A stretch of 64,000 bases of DNA from Actinomycetospora cinnamomea (GCF_003096675.1 NZ_QEKW01000004.1:362975-426974), one strand, 5' to 3'. Shown: positions 28,623-38,418, counted from the stretch's first letter. Made by a program: numbers and translations. The notes: generated by a model not told the origin, from the letters alone.

Positions 28623-30053
28623 GTGACCACGACCGCCGACCGCGCCACCGTCCCGTGGACCGACCTCGCCGCCGTCCTGCGCGGCCGGATCGTCCTGCCC
28701 GCCGACCCCGACTACGACGCCGTCCGGGCCGTCTACAACGGCATGATCCACAAGCGTCCGGCGGCCGTCGCGCAGTGCCGCGACGTCGCCGACGTCATCG
28801 CCGGGGTGAACTTCGCCCGCCAGTACGGCCTGACACTGGCCGTGCGCGGCGGCGGGCACAACGCCGCGGGCCTCGGGGTCACCGACGACGCGCTCGTGCT
28901 CGACCTCTCGCTGATGCGCGGCACCCGCGTCGACCCCGAGCAGCGGACCGTCCGCGCGGACGGGGGCTGCGTCTGGGGGGACGTCGACCACGCGACCGGA
29001 GCGTTCGGGCTCGCCACGCCCTCGGGCATCGTCGGCACCACCGGCGTCGCCGGCCTGACGCTCGGCGGGGGCACGGGCTACCTGACCCGCCGCTACGGGA
29101 TGACCATCGACAACCTGCTCTCCGCCGACGTCGTCCTCGCCGACGGCTCGTTCGTGACCGCGTCCGAGGACAGCCACCCGGACCTGTTCTGGGCGCTCCG
29201 CGGCGGCGGCGGCAACTTCGGCGTCGTCACCTCGTTCACCTTCCGCTGTCACCCCGTCGGTGACGCCGGGACGATCATCGGCGGGCCGGTGTTCTACTCG
29301 CTGGACGACATGGCCGACGTGATGCGCTGGTACCGGGAGCTGCTGCCGTCGCTGCCGGCGGAGCTCAGCGGCTGGATCGGCGTCATGGCCGTCCCCCCGG
29401 CCCCACCGTTCCCCGAGGAGCTGTGGGCGCGCACGGTGTGCGGGATCGTCTGGTGCTACAGCGGACCCGGCGACCGGGCGGACGAGGTGCTCGAGCCCAT
29501 CCGCTCCTACGGGTCGCCGCTGCTGGTGGGCCTGCAGCCGATGCCCTACGCGGCGCTCCAGTCGGCGTTCGACCCGCTCTTCCCGCCCGGGCTGCAGTGG
29601 TACTGGAAGGGCGACGTCTTCACCGAGATCAGCGACGAGGCGATCGAGGTGCACCGCCGCTTCGCCGAGGCCCTGCCCAGCGGGCAGTCGACCATGCACC
29701 TCTACCCCATCGACGGGGCCGCCGCCCAGGTGCCCGAGGACGCGACGGCCTTCTCGTACCGCAGCGGCGGGTGGTCCGGCGTCATCGTCGGCGTCGACCC
29801 GGACCCGGCGAACGCGGAGCGGATCACGCAGTGGGCCCGTGACTACTGGGAGGCCCTGCACCCGTACTCGGCCGGCGGCGCCTACATCAACTTCATGATG
29901 GAGGAGGGCGTGGACCGCATCCGGGCGTCCTATCGCGGCAACTACGACCGGCTCGCCGAGATCAAGGGCCGCTACGACCCGGAGAACCTGTTCCGCGTCA
30001 ACCAGAACATCGTGCCCGCGGGCAACGTGGTGCCCTCGCCGCGGCGAGGGTAG
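28623..30053 (+). CDS. FAD-linked oxidase, berberine bridge enzyme (BBE) family, copy 1
   Basis: The 476-residue product starts at GTG 28623 behind CAGGGAGACC. It has the PCMH/VAO FAD-binding fold: RGGGHNAAGLGVTDDALVLD holds the His that usually binds FAD covalently, and VAGLTLGGGTGYLTRRYG follows. The Cys used for a second covalent bond in bicovalent BBE enzymes is not seen (GIVGTTGVAGL), so FAD is probably attached by His alone. The BBE C-terminal motif YDPENLFRVNQNI is present. The substrate is unknown; related enzymes oxidise sugars, alkaloids or polyketides with oxygen. It is the probable target of the upstream SARP regulator. It is convergent with a second, divergent family member at 30171. 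Confidence 0.85.
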   Translation: MTTTADRATVPWTDLAAVLRGRIVLPADPDYDAVRAVYNGMIHKRPAAVAQCRDVADVIAGVNFARQYGLTLAVRGGGHNAAGLGVTDDALVLDLSLMRGTRVDPEQRTVRADGGCVWGDVDHATGAFGLATPSGIVGTTGVAGLTLGGGTGYLTRRYGMTIDNLLSADVVLADGSFVTASEDSHPDLFWALRGGGGNFGVVTSFTFRCHPVGDAGTIIGGPVFYSLDDMADVMRWYRELLPSLPAELSGWIGVMAVPPAPPFPEELWARTVCGIVWCYSGPGDRADEVLEPIRSYGSPLLVGLQPMPYAALQSAFDPLFPPGLQWYWKGDVFTEISDEAIEVHRRFAEALPSGQSTMHLYPIDGAAAQVPEDATAFSYRSGGWSGVIVGVDPDPANAERITQWARDYWEALHPYSAGGAYINFMMEEGVDRIRASYRGNYDRLAEIKGRYDPENLFRVNQNIVPAGNVVPSPRRG

Positions 30054-30075
30054 GTAGGCGCGTCCCGGGGGGAAC

Positions 30076-30126
30076 GAACGAACGGCGCTCCCGCTGCGTC
30101 GCAAGCAGCGAGAGCGCCGTTCGTTC
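30076..30126. repeat. Type A dispersed palindrome, copy 3
   Basis: 22-bp arms with one mismatch (GAACGAACGGCGCTC and onward) enclose a 7-base loop. It lies between two convergent FAD oxidase genes, 22 bases past the first stop and 44 bases before the second, so it may act as a bidirectional 3' end hairpin. Direct repetition of GAAC extends the left arm. Confidence 0.85.
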
Positions 30127-30170
30127 TCCCGGGCCGGGCGCAGGCGGCCCGGCGTGCCCGCCCGGACGGC

Positions 30171-31562
30171 TCAGGGGCGGGCGGCGGCGCCGCTGAGGAC
30201 GCCGTCGGGGTCGTACGACCGCACGATCGCGTCGAGCCGGGCGGCGTGGGCGCCGAACGAACTCGTCCGGTCGGCGTCGTCGTCCAGGCCGGCGAAGTTG
30301 ACGTACACGCCCCCGGTGGCGTGGGGGCGCAGCGACTCCCACCCCTGCCGGGCCCAGCCGATCGCCGCGTCGTCCATCGCCGGGTCGGTCCAGCCGGCGT
30401 CGATGCTGATGTTGAACAGGGCACCGCGGTGGGCGAACGCACTCTCGTGCGCGCCGACCCGCGAGATCGCCCCGCCCATCGTGCGCACGATGACCAGCGA
30501 CTGCGGGGTCGGGCGGCTCGCCCCGGCTGCGAGCACCGCCGCGACGGCGTCGTCGTCGAACCGCTCGACGAAGTGGGACTTGAAGAAGTAGCGCGCCCCC
30601 GCCGGGAAGAGCGGGTCCGGCCCGGTCTGGCTCGTCGCGTAGTCGACCACCGCCGTCGCGTCGAGCATCGGCGTGCCCAGGCGGGCCAGCGGCGCGAGCA
30701 CCTCGAGGCCCTCGTCCGCGGGTCCTGCGTAGAGCCCGACCACCATCACCATCTCGGCACCGTGCATCTCCGACGGGATCGCGGGGTCCGGCGGGATGCT
30801 CCACAACGCGATCTCCGGCGAGACGGCCTCGGGCATGCGGGGCGCCAGGTCCCGCCAGGCCGACATCACGGTGGCCGCCTCCTCGACGGGATAGATGACC
30901 TGGGCCATGGCGACCTCCGGGCCCAGCGGCGACAGGTCGAACTCGAACGCGGTGACCACGCCCAGCCCCCGGCCGCCGCCGCGGGCGGCCCAGAACAGGT
31001 GCGGGTGCTCGGTCCGGCTCGCGGTGCGCACCACCCCGTCAGCGGTGACGATCTCGATCGAGCGCAACGCGTCGCAGCTCAGCCCGAGGGCCCGCTGCAG
31101 CACGCCCATCCCGCCGCCGAGGGTCAGCCCGGCCACCCCGGTCACCGACACCTCGCCGCCCGGGGTGACCAGGCCGTGGCGCTGGGTGGCCGTGTTGACG
31201 TCGGCCCAGCGGGCGCCGGGGCCGACGCGGGCGGTGCGGGTGTCGGGGTCGACGGTCACCTCGGTCATGCCCGACAGGTCGATGACGAGGCCGTCGTCGC
31301 AGACCGCGCTGCCGGCGACCTGGTGGCCGCCGCCGCGGATGCTCACCGGTGGCCGGTGGATCCGTGCGGCGGCGATCGCGGCGACGACGTCGGCGGTGTC
31401 CGCGCACCGCGCGATCACGCTCGGATGGCGGTCGATCAGGCCGTTCCAGACGTGGCGGGCCTCGTCGTAGCGGGGGTCGGCGCGGTCGATGACGTCGCCG
31501 CGCAGCGTGGCGCGCAGCGTGGACACGAGGGCGGACTCGCGGGTGGTGATGGTCGTGGTCAT
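30171..31562 (-). CDS. FAD-linked oxidase, BBE family, copy 2
   Basis: The 463-residue protein starts at ATG 31562 behind GGAGG. It has the same fold as the gene at 28623: SIRGGGHQVAGSAVCDDGLV with the flavin-linking His, then VAGLTLGGGMGVLQRALGL. The BBE C-terminus is YDPDGVLSGAAARP, with the usual final Asn/Phe-rich motif altered. The two copies have diverged clearly, so this is not a recent duplication. It is probably cotranscribed with the small YdhR-like gene 34 bases upstream. Substrate unknown. Confidence 0.85.
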   Translation of the reverse strand: MTTTITTRESALVSTLRATLRGDVIDRADPRYDEARHVWNGLIDRHPSVIARCADTADVVAAIAAARIHRPPVSIRGGGHQVAGSAVCDDGLVIDLSGMTEVTVDPDTRTARVGPGARWADVNTATQRHGLVTPGGEVSVTGVAGLTLGGGMGVLQRALGLSCDALRSIEIVTADGVVRTASRTEHPHLFWAARGGGRGLGVVTAFEFDLSPLGPEVAMAQVIYPVEEAATVMSAWRDLAPRMPEAVSPEIALWSIPPDPAIPSEMHGAEMVMVVGLYAGPADEGLEVLAPLARLGTPMLDATAVVDYATSQTGPDPLFPAGARYFFKSHFVERFDDDAVAAVLAAGASRPTPQSLVIVRTMGGAISRVGAHESAFAHRGALFNISIDAGWTDPAMDDAAIGWARQGWESLRPHATGGVYVNFAGLDDDADRTSSFGAHAARLDAIVRSYDPDGVLSGAAARP

Positions 31563-31596
31563 GGCGTCCTCCGGAAGGGGTGGCGTGAGGGGTGGG

Positions 31597-31899
31597 TCAG
31601 GCGGCGGCGCGGGTGATCGAGCCGGTGAGGGCGCCGAGCTCCTCGTCGACGTCCCAGCCGCGGATCTCCACGTCGTCGAACGTCGCGTGCAGGCCGGCGA
31701 CGAGCGGTCCGTCGCGGTACGCCTCGGCCGCGGCACGGTCGGCGAACAGGTAGAAGCCGCCGTGGTGACTGCCGTGGTGCAGCCACGTCTTGGCGACGAA
31801 ACCCGGCACGGTGCGCACGGCCTCGGCGAACGCGTACGCGGCGTCGTGCAGCTCCTCCGCCGACAGGGTCGTGGTGAAGGTGATGTGCAGGGCGTACAT
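31597..31899 (-). CDS. YdhR-like dimeric alpha-beta barrel protein
   Basis: The 100-residue product starts at ATG 31899. MYALHITFTTTLSAEELHDA and WLHHGSHHGGFYLFAD fit the YdhR / ABM-superfamily ferredoxin-like fold, which is used by small monooxygenases and by proteins of uncertain function. No cofactor site is identifiable. It lies 34 bases upstream of the FAD oxidase and is divergent from the second AfsR-like regulator, suggesting a jointly controlled oxidation pair. Confidence 0.65.
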   Translation of the reverse strand: MYALHITFTTTLSAEELHDAAYAFAEAVRTVPGFVAKTWLHHGSHHGGFYLFADRAAAEAYRDGPLVAGLHATFDDVEIRGWDVDEELGALTGSITRAAA

Positions 31900-31926
31900 G
31901 GGCGGGTCCTTCCGCTCGCGGTGCGT

Positions 31927-31945
31927 GTCGGCCGGTCGGGCCGAC
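31927..31945. promoter_or_regulatory. Inverted repeat in the divergent region before regulator 2
   Basis: GTCGGCC-GGTCG-GGCCGAC has perfect 7-bp arms and a 5-base spacer. It is 28 bases upstream of the YdhR-like start and about 85 bases before the regulator. It could be an operator for either side. GC-rich inverted repeats of this length are common in such genomes. Confidence 0.3.
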
Positions 31946-32029
31946 GCCGAGCGAGACTCCGCCGGACGGCTGGCACGCCCCTTGCACGTCGCTGTCATCG
32001 CGGCATGCTGCTCACCGAGGGTGGTGCCG

Positions 32030-34963
32030 GTGCGGGATGTGGAGCAGGAACCGTCGGTCCGCGTCGACGTGCTGGGTCCGTTGCGGCTCCTCGTCGACGG
32101 CGGGCCGGTCGACGTGCGCGGGCCCAAGCGGCGCGCGGTCCTGGCGCTGCTGGCCCTGGCCGAGGGGCGCACGGTGGGCGTCGAGCAGCTCGTCGACGCG
32201 CTGTGGCCGACCGACCCGCCGGAGTCGGCGCGGGCGAGCGTGCACAGCCACGTCTCGCGGTTGCGGTCCGATCTCGGGGTCGCGGCGTCCCGGCTGGCCA
32301 CCGACGAGGCCGGCTACCGCCTGGACCTGCCCGACGACGGGCTCGACCTGCGGTGCGTGCGGGTCCTGCGCGACCGGGCGCGGCGGCTCGCGGGGACCGC
32401 CCCCGCCGCCGCGGCGGCCCCGCTGCGCGCGGCGCTGGCGTGGTGGCGGGGCCCGGCGCTCGCCGACCTGACCGAGGTGCCCCCGCTGCGCGCCGCCGCG
32501 GACGCCGCGACGCAGCTGCGCCGCGAGCTCGGCGACCGCCTCGTGGCCGCCCTGGTCGACGGCGGCGCCGCCGCGGAGGCGCTGGGCCCGGCCGCCGACG
32601 CCGTCGCCGAGGACCCCCTGCGGGAACCGGCGGTGCTCCTGCTCGTGCGCGCGCAGGCCGCCACCGGCCAGGCCCCGCGGGCCCTGCGCACGGCCCGCGA
32701 CTTCCGCCGCCGGCTCGCCGACGAGGTCGGGCTCGACCCGTCGCCGGCCCTCGCCGCGATGGAGCGGGACGTCGCCGCCGGCGCGCTGGGTCCCGCGCCG
32801 ACTCCGCCACCGCGGGAGCCGCCACAGCCGCCGCCCCCACCGTCACCCGCCACGGCGACGGAACCGACGCTGCACGGCCGCGAGGCCGATCTCGCGCGCA
32901 CCGCCGAGCTGCTCGCGGGCGAGCGGCTGGTCAGCGTCGTGGGCCCCGGTGGGGTGGGCAAGACGCGGCTGGCCCGTGAGCTGGCCCGCCGCGCCCCGGG
33001 CGCGGCCACGCTGCTGCTCGCGCCCGTCACCGATCCCGGCGCCGTGGACCACGCCCTCGCCGCCGCGCTGCACCTGGGCTCGGTGACCGGCGACGTCCTC
33101 GCCGCGTGCCTCGACGTGCTCGGCGCGGGTCGGCGCCTGCTCCTGGTGGACAACTGCGAGCACCTGCTCGATGCGGCCCGGGACCTCGTCACCGCCCTCC
33201 TCGAGCACTGCCCGCGGCTCACGGTGCTGACCACGAGCCGCGAGCCCCTCGGGCTCGCCGAGGAGGCCGTCGTCCGCCTCGCGCCGCTGCCCGTACCGCC
33301 GGCCCGCGACGCCGGCCCGCTGGTCGACGTCTCGCTGGCCGACGTCCCGTCGGTCGCGGTGTTCCTCGACCGGGCCGCGCGCGTGCGGCCCGCGCTCGAC
33401 CCCGACGAGCTGCCGCACGTGGCCGTGATCGTCCGGCACCTCGAGGGCCTGCCGCTGGCGATCGAGCTGGCGGCGGGACGGCTCTCCACGTTCGCGCCGG
33501 CCGCGCTCGCCGCCCGGCTCGACCGTTCACTGGACCTGCTCGGCAACCGGGCCCTGCCGGCACGCCAGCGCACGCTGCGCACGACCGTCGCCTGGTCGTA
33601 CGACCTGCTCGCCGACGACGAGCAGCGCCTGTTCCGGCACCTGTCGGTGTTCGCCGACGGCGTCGACCTCACCGCGGTGGAGCGGGTGGCCGCCGAGCTC
33701 GCGCTCGCCGAGGACGCGGGCAGCCTGCTCGCCCGCCTGGTCGACACCTCCATGGTGGAGGCCACGACGGAGCCGCCGCCACGGGACGACGGGCCGGCGG
33801 GCCGCGTCCGGTACCGGATGCTGGAGACGCTGCGCGCCTTCGGCCGCGACCGGCTCGTCGCCGCGGGCGAGGACGACGCCGCCGACGACCGCCTCGTGCG
33901 CTGGGCCGTCGACCTCGCCGGCTGGGTCGCGCGCACGGCCTACAGCGCCGACGAGGCCGCCGCCGACGCGGTGCTGCGCCGGGAGGCGGGCAACCTGCGC
34001 GCCGCCTGGCGTGAGGCGCGCCGACGGGGCGACCTGGACGCGGCCGTCGCGGTGGCCACGGCCCTGATCGAGCACGCCTACTGGCGGGACCTCGTGGAGA
34101 TCCGTGGCTGGGCGGCGGAACTGGTGGCCGACCCGGCGCTGGTCGGGCACCCCGGGGAGGGAGAGGTGTACGGGGCCGCGTCCTTCGACGCCTACATCAG
34201 CGGCGACGCGCCGCGGGCCGAGCGGCTCGCCCGCGCCGGCCTCGCGCGACTCCCCGCGCACGGTGTCCACCGCGGGCGCCAGCTCTGCCTCTCGGGGCTC
34301 GCCCAGGCCGAGCTCACGCTCGGCGCCTGGGAGGACGCCGTCGCCCACGACATCGAGGCGCTCGACGCGGCCGGCAGGCCCGCCTCCCACCCGACGATCG
34401 GCGCGCTCGCCGCGCTCTACGCCGGACGGCCGCAGCGGGCACGGGAGCTCGCGGCGGCCATCCCGGCCGGTGCGTCGCCCACGCTGCAGGGCCTCGTCGC
34501 CTACGTGGAGGGCGAGATCGAGAGCGTCGCCGGCGACGTCGACGTCGCCGAGGAGCGCTACACCACGGCCATCGCGTGCGCCCGGAGCACGGGATCGACC
34601 TTCCTCGAGGCCATCGCCGCAGTGGGACTGGCGTCCCTGCTCTCGCGGGCCGGGCGCTACGACGCCGCCCTCGCCGGCTACCGCGACGTCGTCGACCACT
34701 GGGTCGAGGGCGGCAACTGGGGGCACCTCTGGGTGACGCTGCGCAACCTGGCGGAGCTGCTCCGGGAGCTGGGCGACGGCGAGACGGCCGACCTCGTCGA
34801 CGCGGCCGCCGACCGGGCCCCGGACGCCCCCGAGGGCGGGCGTGGGTCGGGCCGCGTCCCGCCGGAGCGGGCGCCGGACCGCGAGCAGGTGATCGCCCTG
34901 TCGCAGGCAGCGATCGCCCGCCACCTCGCACGGAGCCGTGACAGTGGCGTGCCCGCGCCCTGA
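32030..34963 (+). CDS. Large AfsR/SARP-type regulator 2 (winged helix-BTAD-NB-ARC-TPR)
   Basis: About 977 residues. GTG 32030 is chosen; GTG 32021 and 32024 are possible, all behind CCGAGGG. The N-terminus VRVDVLGPLRLLVDGGPVDV and the helix ASVHSHVSRLRSDLGV are typical of SARP winged-helix domains. The activation domain runs to about 260. A Pro-rich linker precedes the NTPase with GPGGVGKTRLARELA near residue 305 and LLLVDNCEHLLDA as Walker B. The C-terminal third is TPR-like. It is divergent from the YdhR-like/oxidase pair and 58 bases upstream of the deacetylase-MFS operon, either of which it may control. Confidence 0.85.
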   Translation: MRDVEQEPSVRVDVLGPLRLLVDGGPVDVRGPKRRAVLALLALAEGRTVGVEQLVDALWPTDPPESARASVHSHVSRLRSDLGVAASRLATDEAGYRLDLPDDGLDLRCVRVLRDRARRLAGTAPAAAAAPLRAALAWWRGPALADLTEVPPLRAAADAATQLRRELGDRLVAALVDGGAAAEALGPAADAVAEDPLREPAVLLLVRAQAATGQAPRALRTARDFRRRLADEVGLDPSPALAAMERDVAAGALGPAPTPPPREPPQPPPPPSPATATEPTLHGREADLARTAELLAGERLVSVVGPGGVGKTRLARELARRAPGAATLLLAPVTDPGAVDHALAAALHLGSVTGDVLAACLDVLGAGRRLLLVDNCEHLLDAARDLVTALLEHCPRLTVLTTSREPLGLAEEAVVRLAPLPVPPARDAGPLVDVSLADVPSVAVFLDRAARVRPALDPDELPHVAVIVRHLEGLPLAIELAAGRLSTFAPAALAARLDRSLDLLGNRALPARQRTLRTTVAWSYDLLADDEQRLFRHLSVFADGVDLTAVERVAAELALAEDAGSLLARLVDTSMVEATTEPPPRDDGPAGRVRYRMLETLRAFGRDRLVAAGEDDAADDRLVRWAVDLAGWVARTAYSADEAAADAVLRREAGNLRAAWREARRRGDLDAAVAVATALIEHAYWRDLVEIRGWAAELVADPALVGHPGEGEVYGAASFDAYISGDAPRAERLARAGLARLPAHGVHRGRQLCLSGLAQAELTLGAWEDAVAHDIEALDAAGRPASHPTIGALAALYAGRPQRARELAAAIPAGASPTLQGLVAYVEGEIESVAGDVDVAEERYTTAIACARSTGSTFLEAIAAVGLASLLSRAGRYDAALAGYRDVVDHWVEGGNWGHLWVTLRNLAELLRELGDGETADLVDAAADRAPDAPEGGRGSGRVPPERAPDREQVIALSQAAIARHLARSRDSGVPAP

Positions 34964-35021
34964 CAGCGGCCCGGCCGATCCTCGACGGCGTCCACCCACG
35001 GACCGTCACGAGGAGACCGCC

Positions 35022-35795
35022 ATGACCACGATCGAGGCCAGTGCCGTGATCCGCACCGCCGCCACGGTCCCCCGCCTCGGCACCATCGTCGGCGTCTGGG
35101 CACACCCCGACGACGAGGCCTACCTCTCCGCGGGCGTGCTGGCCGCCGCGGCCGCTGCCGGGCAGCGGGTCGTCGTCGTCACCGCCACGCGGGGCGAGCA
35201 CGGCACCGACGACCCCGTGCGGCACCCGCCGGAACACCTCGCGCAGGTGCGGGCCCTCGAGATCGTCGACTCGCTCGCGGCACTGCACCCGTCCATCGAG
35301 CACCGCTTCCTCGGGCGCGGGTGCTGCCACCTCGACGGCGCGTTGCGCCCCGACCCGGGCACGGAGACGATCGACGAGCTCGCGGGGGTCCTGGCCGAGG
35401 TCGCCCCCGACACGGTGCTGACGTTCGGACCGGACGGCATCACCGGGCACTCGGACCACCGGGCGGTCTCGGCCTGGGTCGATCACGCGGTCGGCCGGCT
35501 CGCCCGGGCACCACGGGTGCTGCACGCGGCGGTCACGGCGGAGTGGGTCGCGCGGTTCGCCGAGTTCGTCGAGCCGATGGACGACAGCGACGACGCCTTC
35601 GCGCCCTGCCCGGCCGAGGAGCTGGTGGTCGACCTCGAGCTCGACGGCGAGCTCCTCGACCGCAAGGTCGCCGCGCTGCGTGCCCAGGTCACCCAGACCG
35701 CCGGGCTCGAGGCCGCCGCCGGTCCGGCGCAGTACCGGGAGTCGGTGGCCGGCGAGTACTTCCGGTGGGCGGCGACGACGGGGGCCGGGTCGTGA
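35022..35795 (+). CDS. PIG-L (LmbE-like) zinc deacetylase
   Basis: The 257-residue protein starts at ATG 35022 behind GAGGAG. The zinc-binding AHPDDE motif occurs near residue 29 and the third ligand His in GITGHSDHRAV near 143. This family includes MshB and Mca of mycothiol metabolism and antibiotic-tailoring deacetylases. The short length and the neighbouring MFS exporter argue against housekeeping MshB, but mycothiol-conjugate amidase-like detoxification is possible. Its stop overlaps the MFS gene start by four bases, so the two are coupled. Confidence 0.85.
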   Translation: MTTIEASAVIRTAATVPRLGTIVGVWAHPDDEAYLSAGVLAAAAAAGQRVVVVTATRGEHGTDDPVRHPPEHLAQVRALEIVDSLAALHPSIEHRFLGRGCCHLDGALRPDPGTETIDELAGVLAEVAPDTVLTFGPDGITGHSDHRAVSAWVDHAVGRLARAPRVLHAAVTAEWVARFAEFVEPMDDSDDAFAPCPAEELVVDLELDGELLDRKVAALRAQVTQTAGLEAAAGPAQYRESVAGEYFRWAATTGAGS

Positions 35796-37039
35796 GGATC
35801 GCGGGGCGAGGCGCGGCGCCCGTTGTCGTCCTCCTGCGCGCGGTGATCGCCACGACGGTGGCGCTCGGTCTCGCAACGGGCGCCGGCCCCCTGGCCGACC
35901 CGCTGGCCGCGGCCCACGGCGTCGGCCGGGGGAGCACCGCGTCGATGTTCTCGGCGACGTTGTTCGTCATGCTCGCGACGGGCCTGCTCGCGGGCCCGCT
36001 CGCGGGGCGGTGGGGGACCCGCCGGCTCGCCCTCGCCGGTGCGGCGCTCCTGCCTGCCGGGCTGGTGGCCCTCGCCCTCACCGAGCCCTTCGCCCTCGCC
36101 GGCGCGGCGTTCGCGCTCGGCGTGGGCGGCGGCGCCGGGTGCCTCTTCGTGCCGATGCTCGCCGAGGTCGGGGCCACGTTCGGGAGGCACCGCTCGGTCG
36201 CGCTCGTCCTGGCCACGGCCGGCGGAGGGCTCGGCACGGTGGTGGCGCCGCCGGTGGTGCTCGCGCTGCTCGACGGTGTCGGGTTGCGCGGGACCCTGCT
36301 GCTCCTCGCCGCCGGGTCCGCCGCCGTCCTGGTCGGGTGCGCCCTGACGGCCGGCCCCGGGCGCGCGCCGGCGGACGGACCGGGGGCGGCGGAACCGGGG
36401 CCGCTCACGGTGCTGCGCGACCCGGAGGTCCGCCGGCTGTGCCTCGCGGCGGTCGGGGTGACCGCGGCCATGTTCGTCCCCTTCGTGCACCTGGCCCCGG
36501 ACACGGTCGCCCGGGGTCTCGGTCCGGCGTTCGGTGCGGCCCTCGTGGCCGTCGTCGGCGCGGCGAGCGTCGTCGGGCGCCTCGCCGTGGTGCCGGCCGT
36601 CGCGCGCTGGGGCGCGTGGCCGCTGTACCGGGCGGCCGCGGTGACGCTCACCGCCGTCCTCGGCGTGTGGCTCGTGGCCGGGAACCGGACGGTGCTCCTG
36701 CTCGTGTTCGCCCTGGTGTTCGGACCGGCGCACGGCGCCTACGTGGGCCTCGGCACGGCGGTGGCGGCGGAGCGGTTCGGGACGACGGGCCTGGCGGCAC
36801 GCCTGGGCGTCATGCACGCGTCCGCGGCGATCGGCGGGCTGCTCGGGCCGGCGACGGCGGGCTGGGCCGTCCAGCTGCTCGCCAGGCCGGGAGCGGCCCC
36901 GGTGGTCGCCGCCGTGTTCGGCGCCGCCGGATGCGTGCTGCTCCTCGGCCGGTGGCGGGAGCACGCGGTCGCGGCGCCCCGCACGCCGGCGCCCCCGGGC
37001 GCACCGGCGGGTCAGGCCGCGAGCAGCTCGACGAGCTGA
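35792..37039 (+). CDS. MFS transporter
   Basis: The 415-residue membrane protein starts at GTG 35792 (GTGA overlap with the deacetylase). It has about 12 hydrophobic segments. RWGTRRLALAGAALLPAGL fits the MFS motif A region after TM2, and a second half begins near residue 210 (VRRLCLAAVGVTAAMF). Similar proteins are monocarboxylate or drug exporters. Coupling to a deacetylase suggests export of its product or of a toxic substrate. The 3' end overlaps the convergent FAD oxidoreductase by 28 bases. Confidence 0.82.
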   Translation: MRIAGRGAAPVVVLLRAVIATTVALGLATGAGPLADPLAAAHGVGRGSTASMFSATLFVMLATGLLAGPLAGRWGTRRLALAGAALLPAGLVALALTEPFALAGAAFALGVGGGAGCLFVPMLAEVGATFGRHRSVALVLATAGGGLGTVVAPPVVLALLDGVGLRGTLLLLAAGSAAVLVGCALTAGPGRAPADGPGAAEPGPLTVLRDPEVRRLCLAAVGVTAAMFVPFVHLAPDTVARGLGPAFGAALVAVVGAASVVGRLAVVPAVARWGAWPLYRAAAVTLTAVLGVWLVAGNRTVLLLVFALVFGPAHGAYVGLGTAVAAERFGTTGLAARLGVMHASAAIGGLLGPATAGWAVQLLARPGAAPVVAAVFGAAGCVLLLGRWREHAVAAPRTPAPPGAPAGQAASSSTS

Positions 37040-38409
37040 CGCCGGTCGGGCCCGGGCGTCGGCGGCGGCGGGTCCTCCGCGTGGGCGGCGAGCGCCTCGG
37101 CGACGGCGGGCCGGGCGAGGACCTCGTCGAGGAACGCCAGGCAGAGCAGGATGTCGATCATCCCGCGGAAGGCGTCGGCGTCGCGGGCCGCGGCGCGCAC
37201 CAGCGCGGCGAGGGGTGACGTCGCCGGCGGCGGGTCCTCCCCGCGCCGCGCGGCGGTCATCTCGGCCATGCGCACCCGATCCGCGGCGAGCTGGTGGTCG
37301 TGGAACGGCCGCACCGACCGCTCCGTGCGCTCCTCGAACGCCCGCGCCAGCGCGGCCGGGTCGTCGAGGTGGGCGCGCACCACGGCGCGCAGCTGCTGGG
37401 CGTGCACCGCCCCGACCGACAGGCCCCGCCCCGCGGACGGGTTCGTGCAGGCCCAGGCGTCGCCCACCGCGACGAACCCGGTGGCGACCGGGGTGCCCCC
37501 CGTGCTGAACCGGCGGTGCCGGTCGAGGATCCCGCCCATCGCGAGCACCTCGGTGATCGGCGTGCCGGCGAGCCAGTGCGCCTGCAGGGGGCACGCCGCG
37601 ACCACGCGCGTGAAGGTCCCGGGGTCGCGGAAAGCCCGGAGCGCACGGTCGTGCGCGGCGCCGAACACGGTGACCGACCAGGTGTCGTTGTCGCCTTCGA
37701 GCGTCAGCAGGGACACGCTGCCCAGCGGGAACAGCGCCGGGCCACGCCGGACGGGACGCTCGGGGCCGGTGAAGTAGCGGGTGTAGTAGACGAACCCGCG
37801 GTCCTCCGCCTCCTGCCCGACGGGCCGGGCGCCGAGGGCGGCGAGCCACGACGGTGCGACGCTGCGTCGCCCGGTGGCGTCGACGACCAGGTCGGCCCGC
37901 AGCTCCTCCCCGGCGCTCGTGCGCACCCCGGCGACGTGGGGCACGCCGCGCAGGCTCTCCGGGCCCGCGAGCAGGGCGGCGACCCGCGTCCCCCGGCGCA
38001 TCTCGACGCCCGGCTCCCGCGCGGCGGCCGCGGCGACCACCGACTCGACGACCGGACGGCGGCCGGTGACGAAGCGGACCCGCTCGTCACCGGGGCGCGG
38101 CGTGCGGTCGGTGATCGAGGGCGGCAACGCCGCGAGGGGATCGATCGGCACGCACCCCGCGCCGAGGAGGTCGTCGGTGAGCCCCGGCAGCTCGGCATCG
38201 CAGACCTCGCGAAAGCGGGCGAACAGGTTGTGGGGCTGGCGGAACTGCGCCACGCCCCGCCGGTCCCAGGCGGACCAGGCCTGCTCGGGACATTCCGGGA
38301 CGCCCGCCGGGTCGGACTCGAGCACGGTGACGTCGTGCCCGTCCCGCGCCAGCATCGTCGCCGTCATCAGCCCGATGACGCCGCCACCACAGATCACGAC
38401 CGCGCCCAC
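37012..38409 (-). CDS. FAD-dependent oxidoreductase (halogenase/monooxygenase-like)
   Basis: The 465-residue product starts at GTG 38409 behind GAGGAGG. The N-terminal dinucleotide fold has VVICGGGVIGLMTATMLARD with a Glu about 30 residues later (VLESD). ADLVVDATGRRS and the GD-like motif GFVAVGDAWACTNPSAGRGL bind FAD. The pattern fits the PHBH/flavin-dependent halogenase superfamily, but the halogenase WxWxIP motif is not seen. It follows a DoxX gene with a 9-base gap, so the pair is one operon. Substrate unknown. Confidence 0.8.
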   Translation of the reverse strand: MGAVVICGGGVIGLMTATMLARDGHDVTVLESDPAGVPECPEQAWSAWDRRGVAQFRQPHNLFARFREVCDAELPGLTDDLLGAGCVPIDPLAALPPSITDRTPRPGDERVRFVTGRRPVVESVVAAAAAREPGVEMRRGTRVAALLAGPESLRGVPHVAGVRTSAGEELRADLVVDATGRRSVAPSWLAALGARPVGQEAEDRGFVYYTRYFTGPERPVRRGPALFPLGSVSLLTLEGDNDTWSVTVFGAAHDRALRAFRDPGTFTRVVAACPLQAHWLAGTPITEVLAMGGILDRHRRFSTGGTPVATGFVAVGDAWACTNPSAGRGLSVGAVHAQQLRAVVRAHLDDPAALARAFEERTERSVRPFHDHQLAADRVRMAEMTAARRGEDPPPATSPLAALVRAAARDADAFRGMIDILLCLAFLDEVLARPAVAEALAAHAEDPPPPTPGPDRRQLVELLAA

Positions 38410-38418
38410 CGGACCTCC

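Noticed and set aside
30171..31562. The two BBE-type oxidases as a recent tandem duplication
   Set aside because: They share the fold but differ along most of their length and lie in opposite orientation, so they are old paralogues or separate acquisitions.
31971..31986. TGGCACG-N4-TTGCA, an exact match to a sigma-54 promoter core
   Set aside because: Actinobacteria lack RpoN and no enhancer-binding activator is nearby; it is most likely chance in the divergent region before regulator 2.
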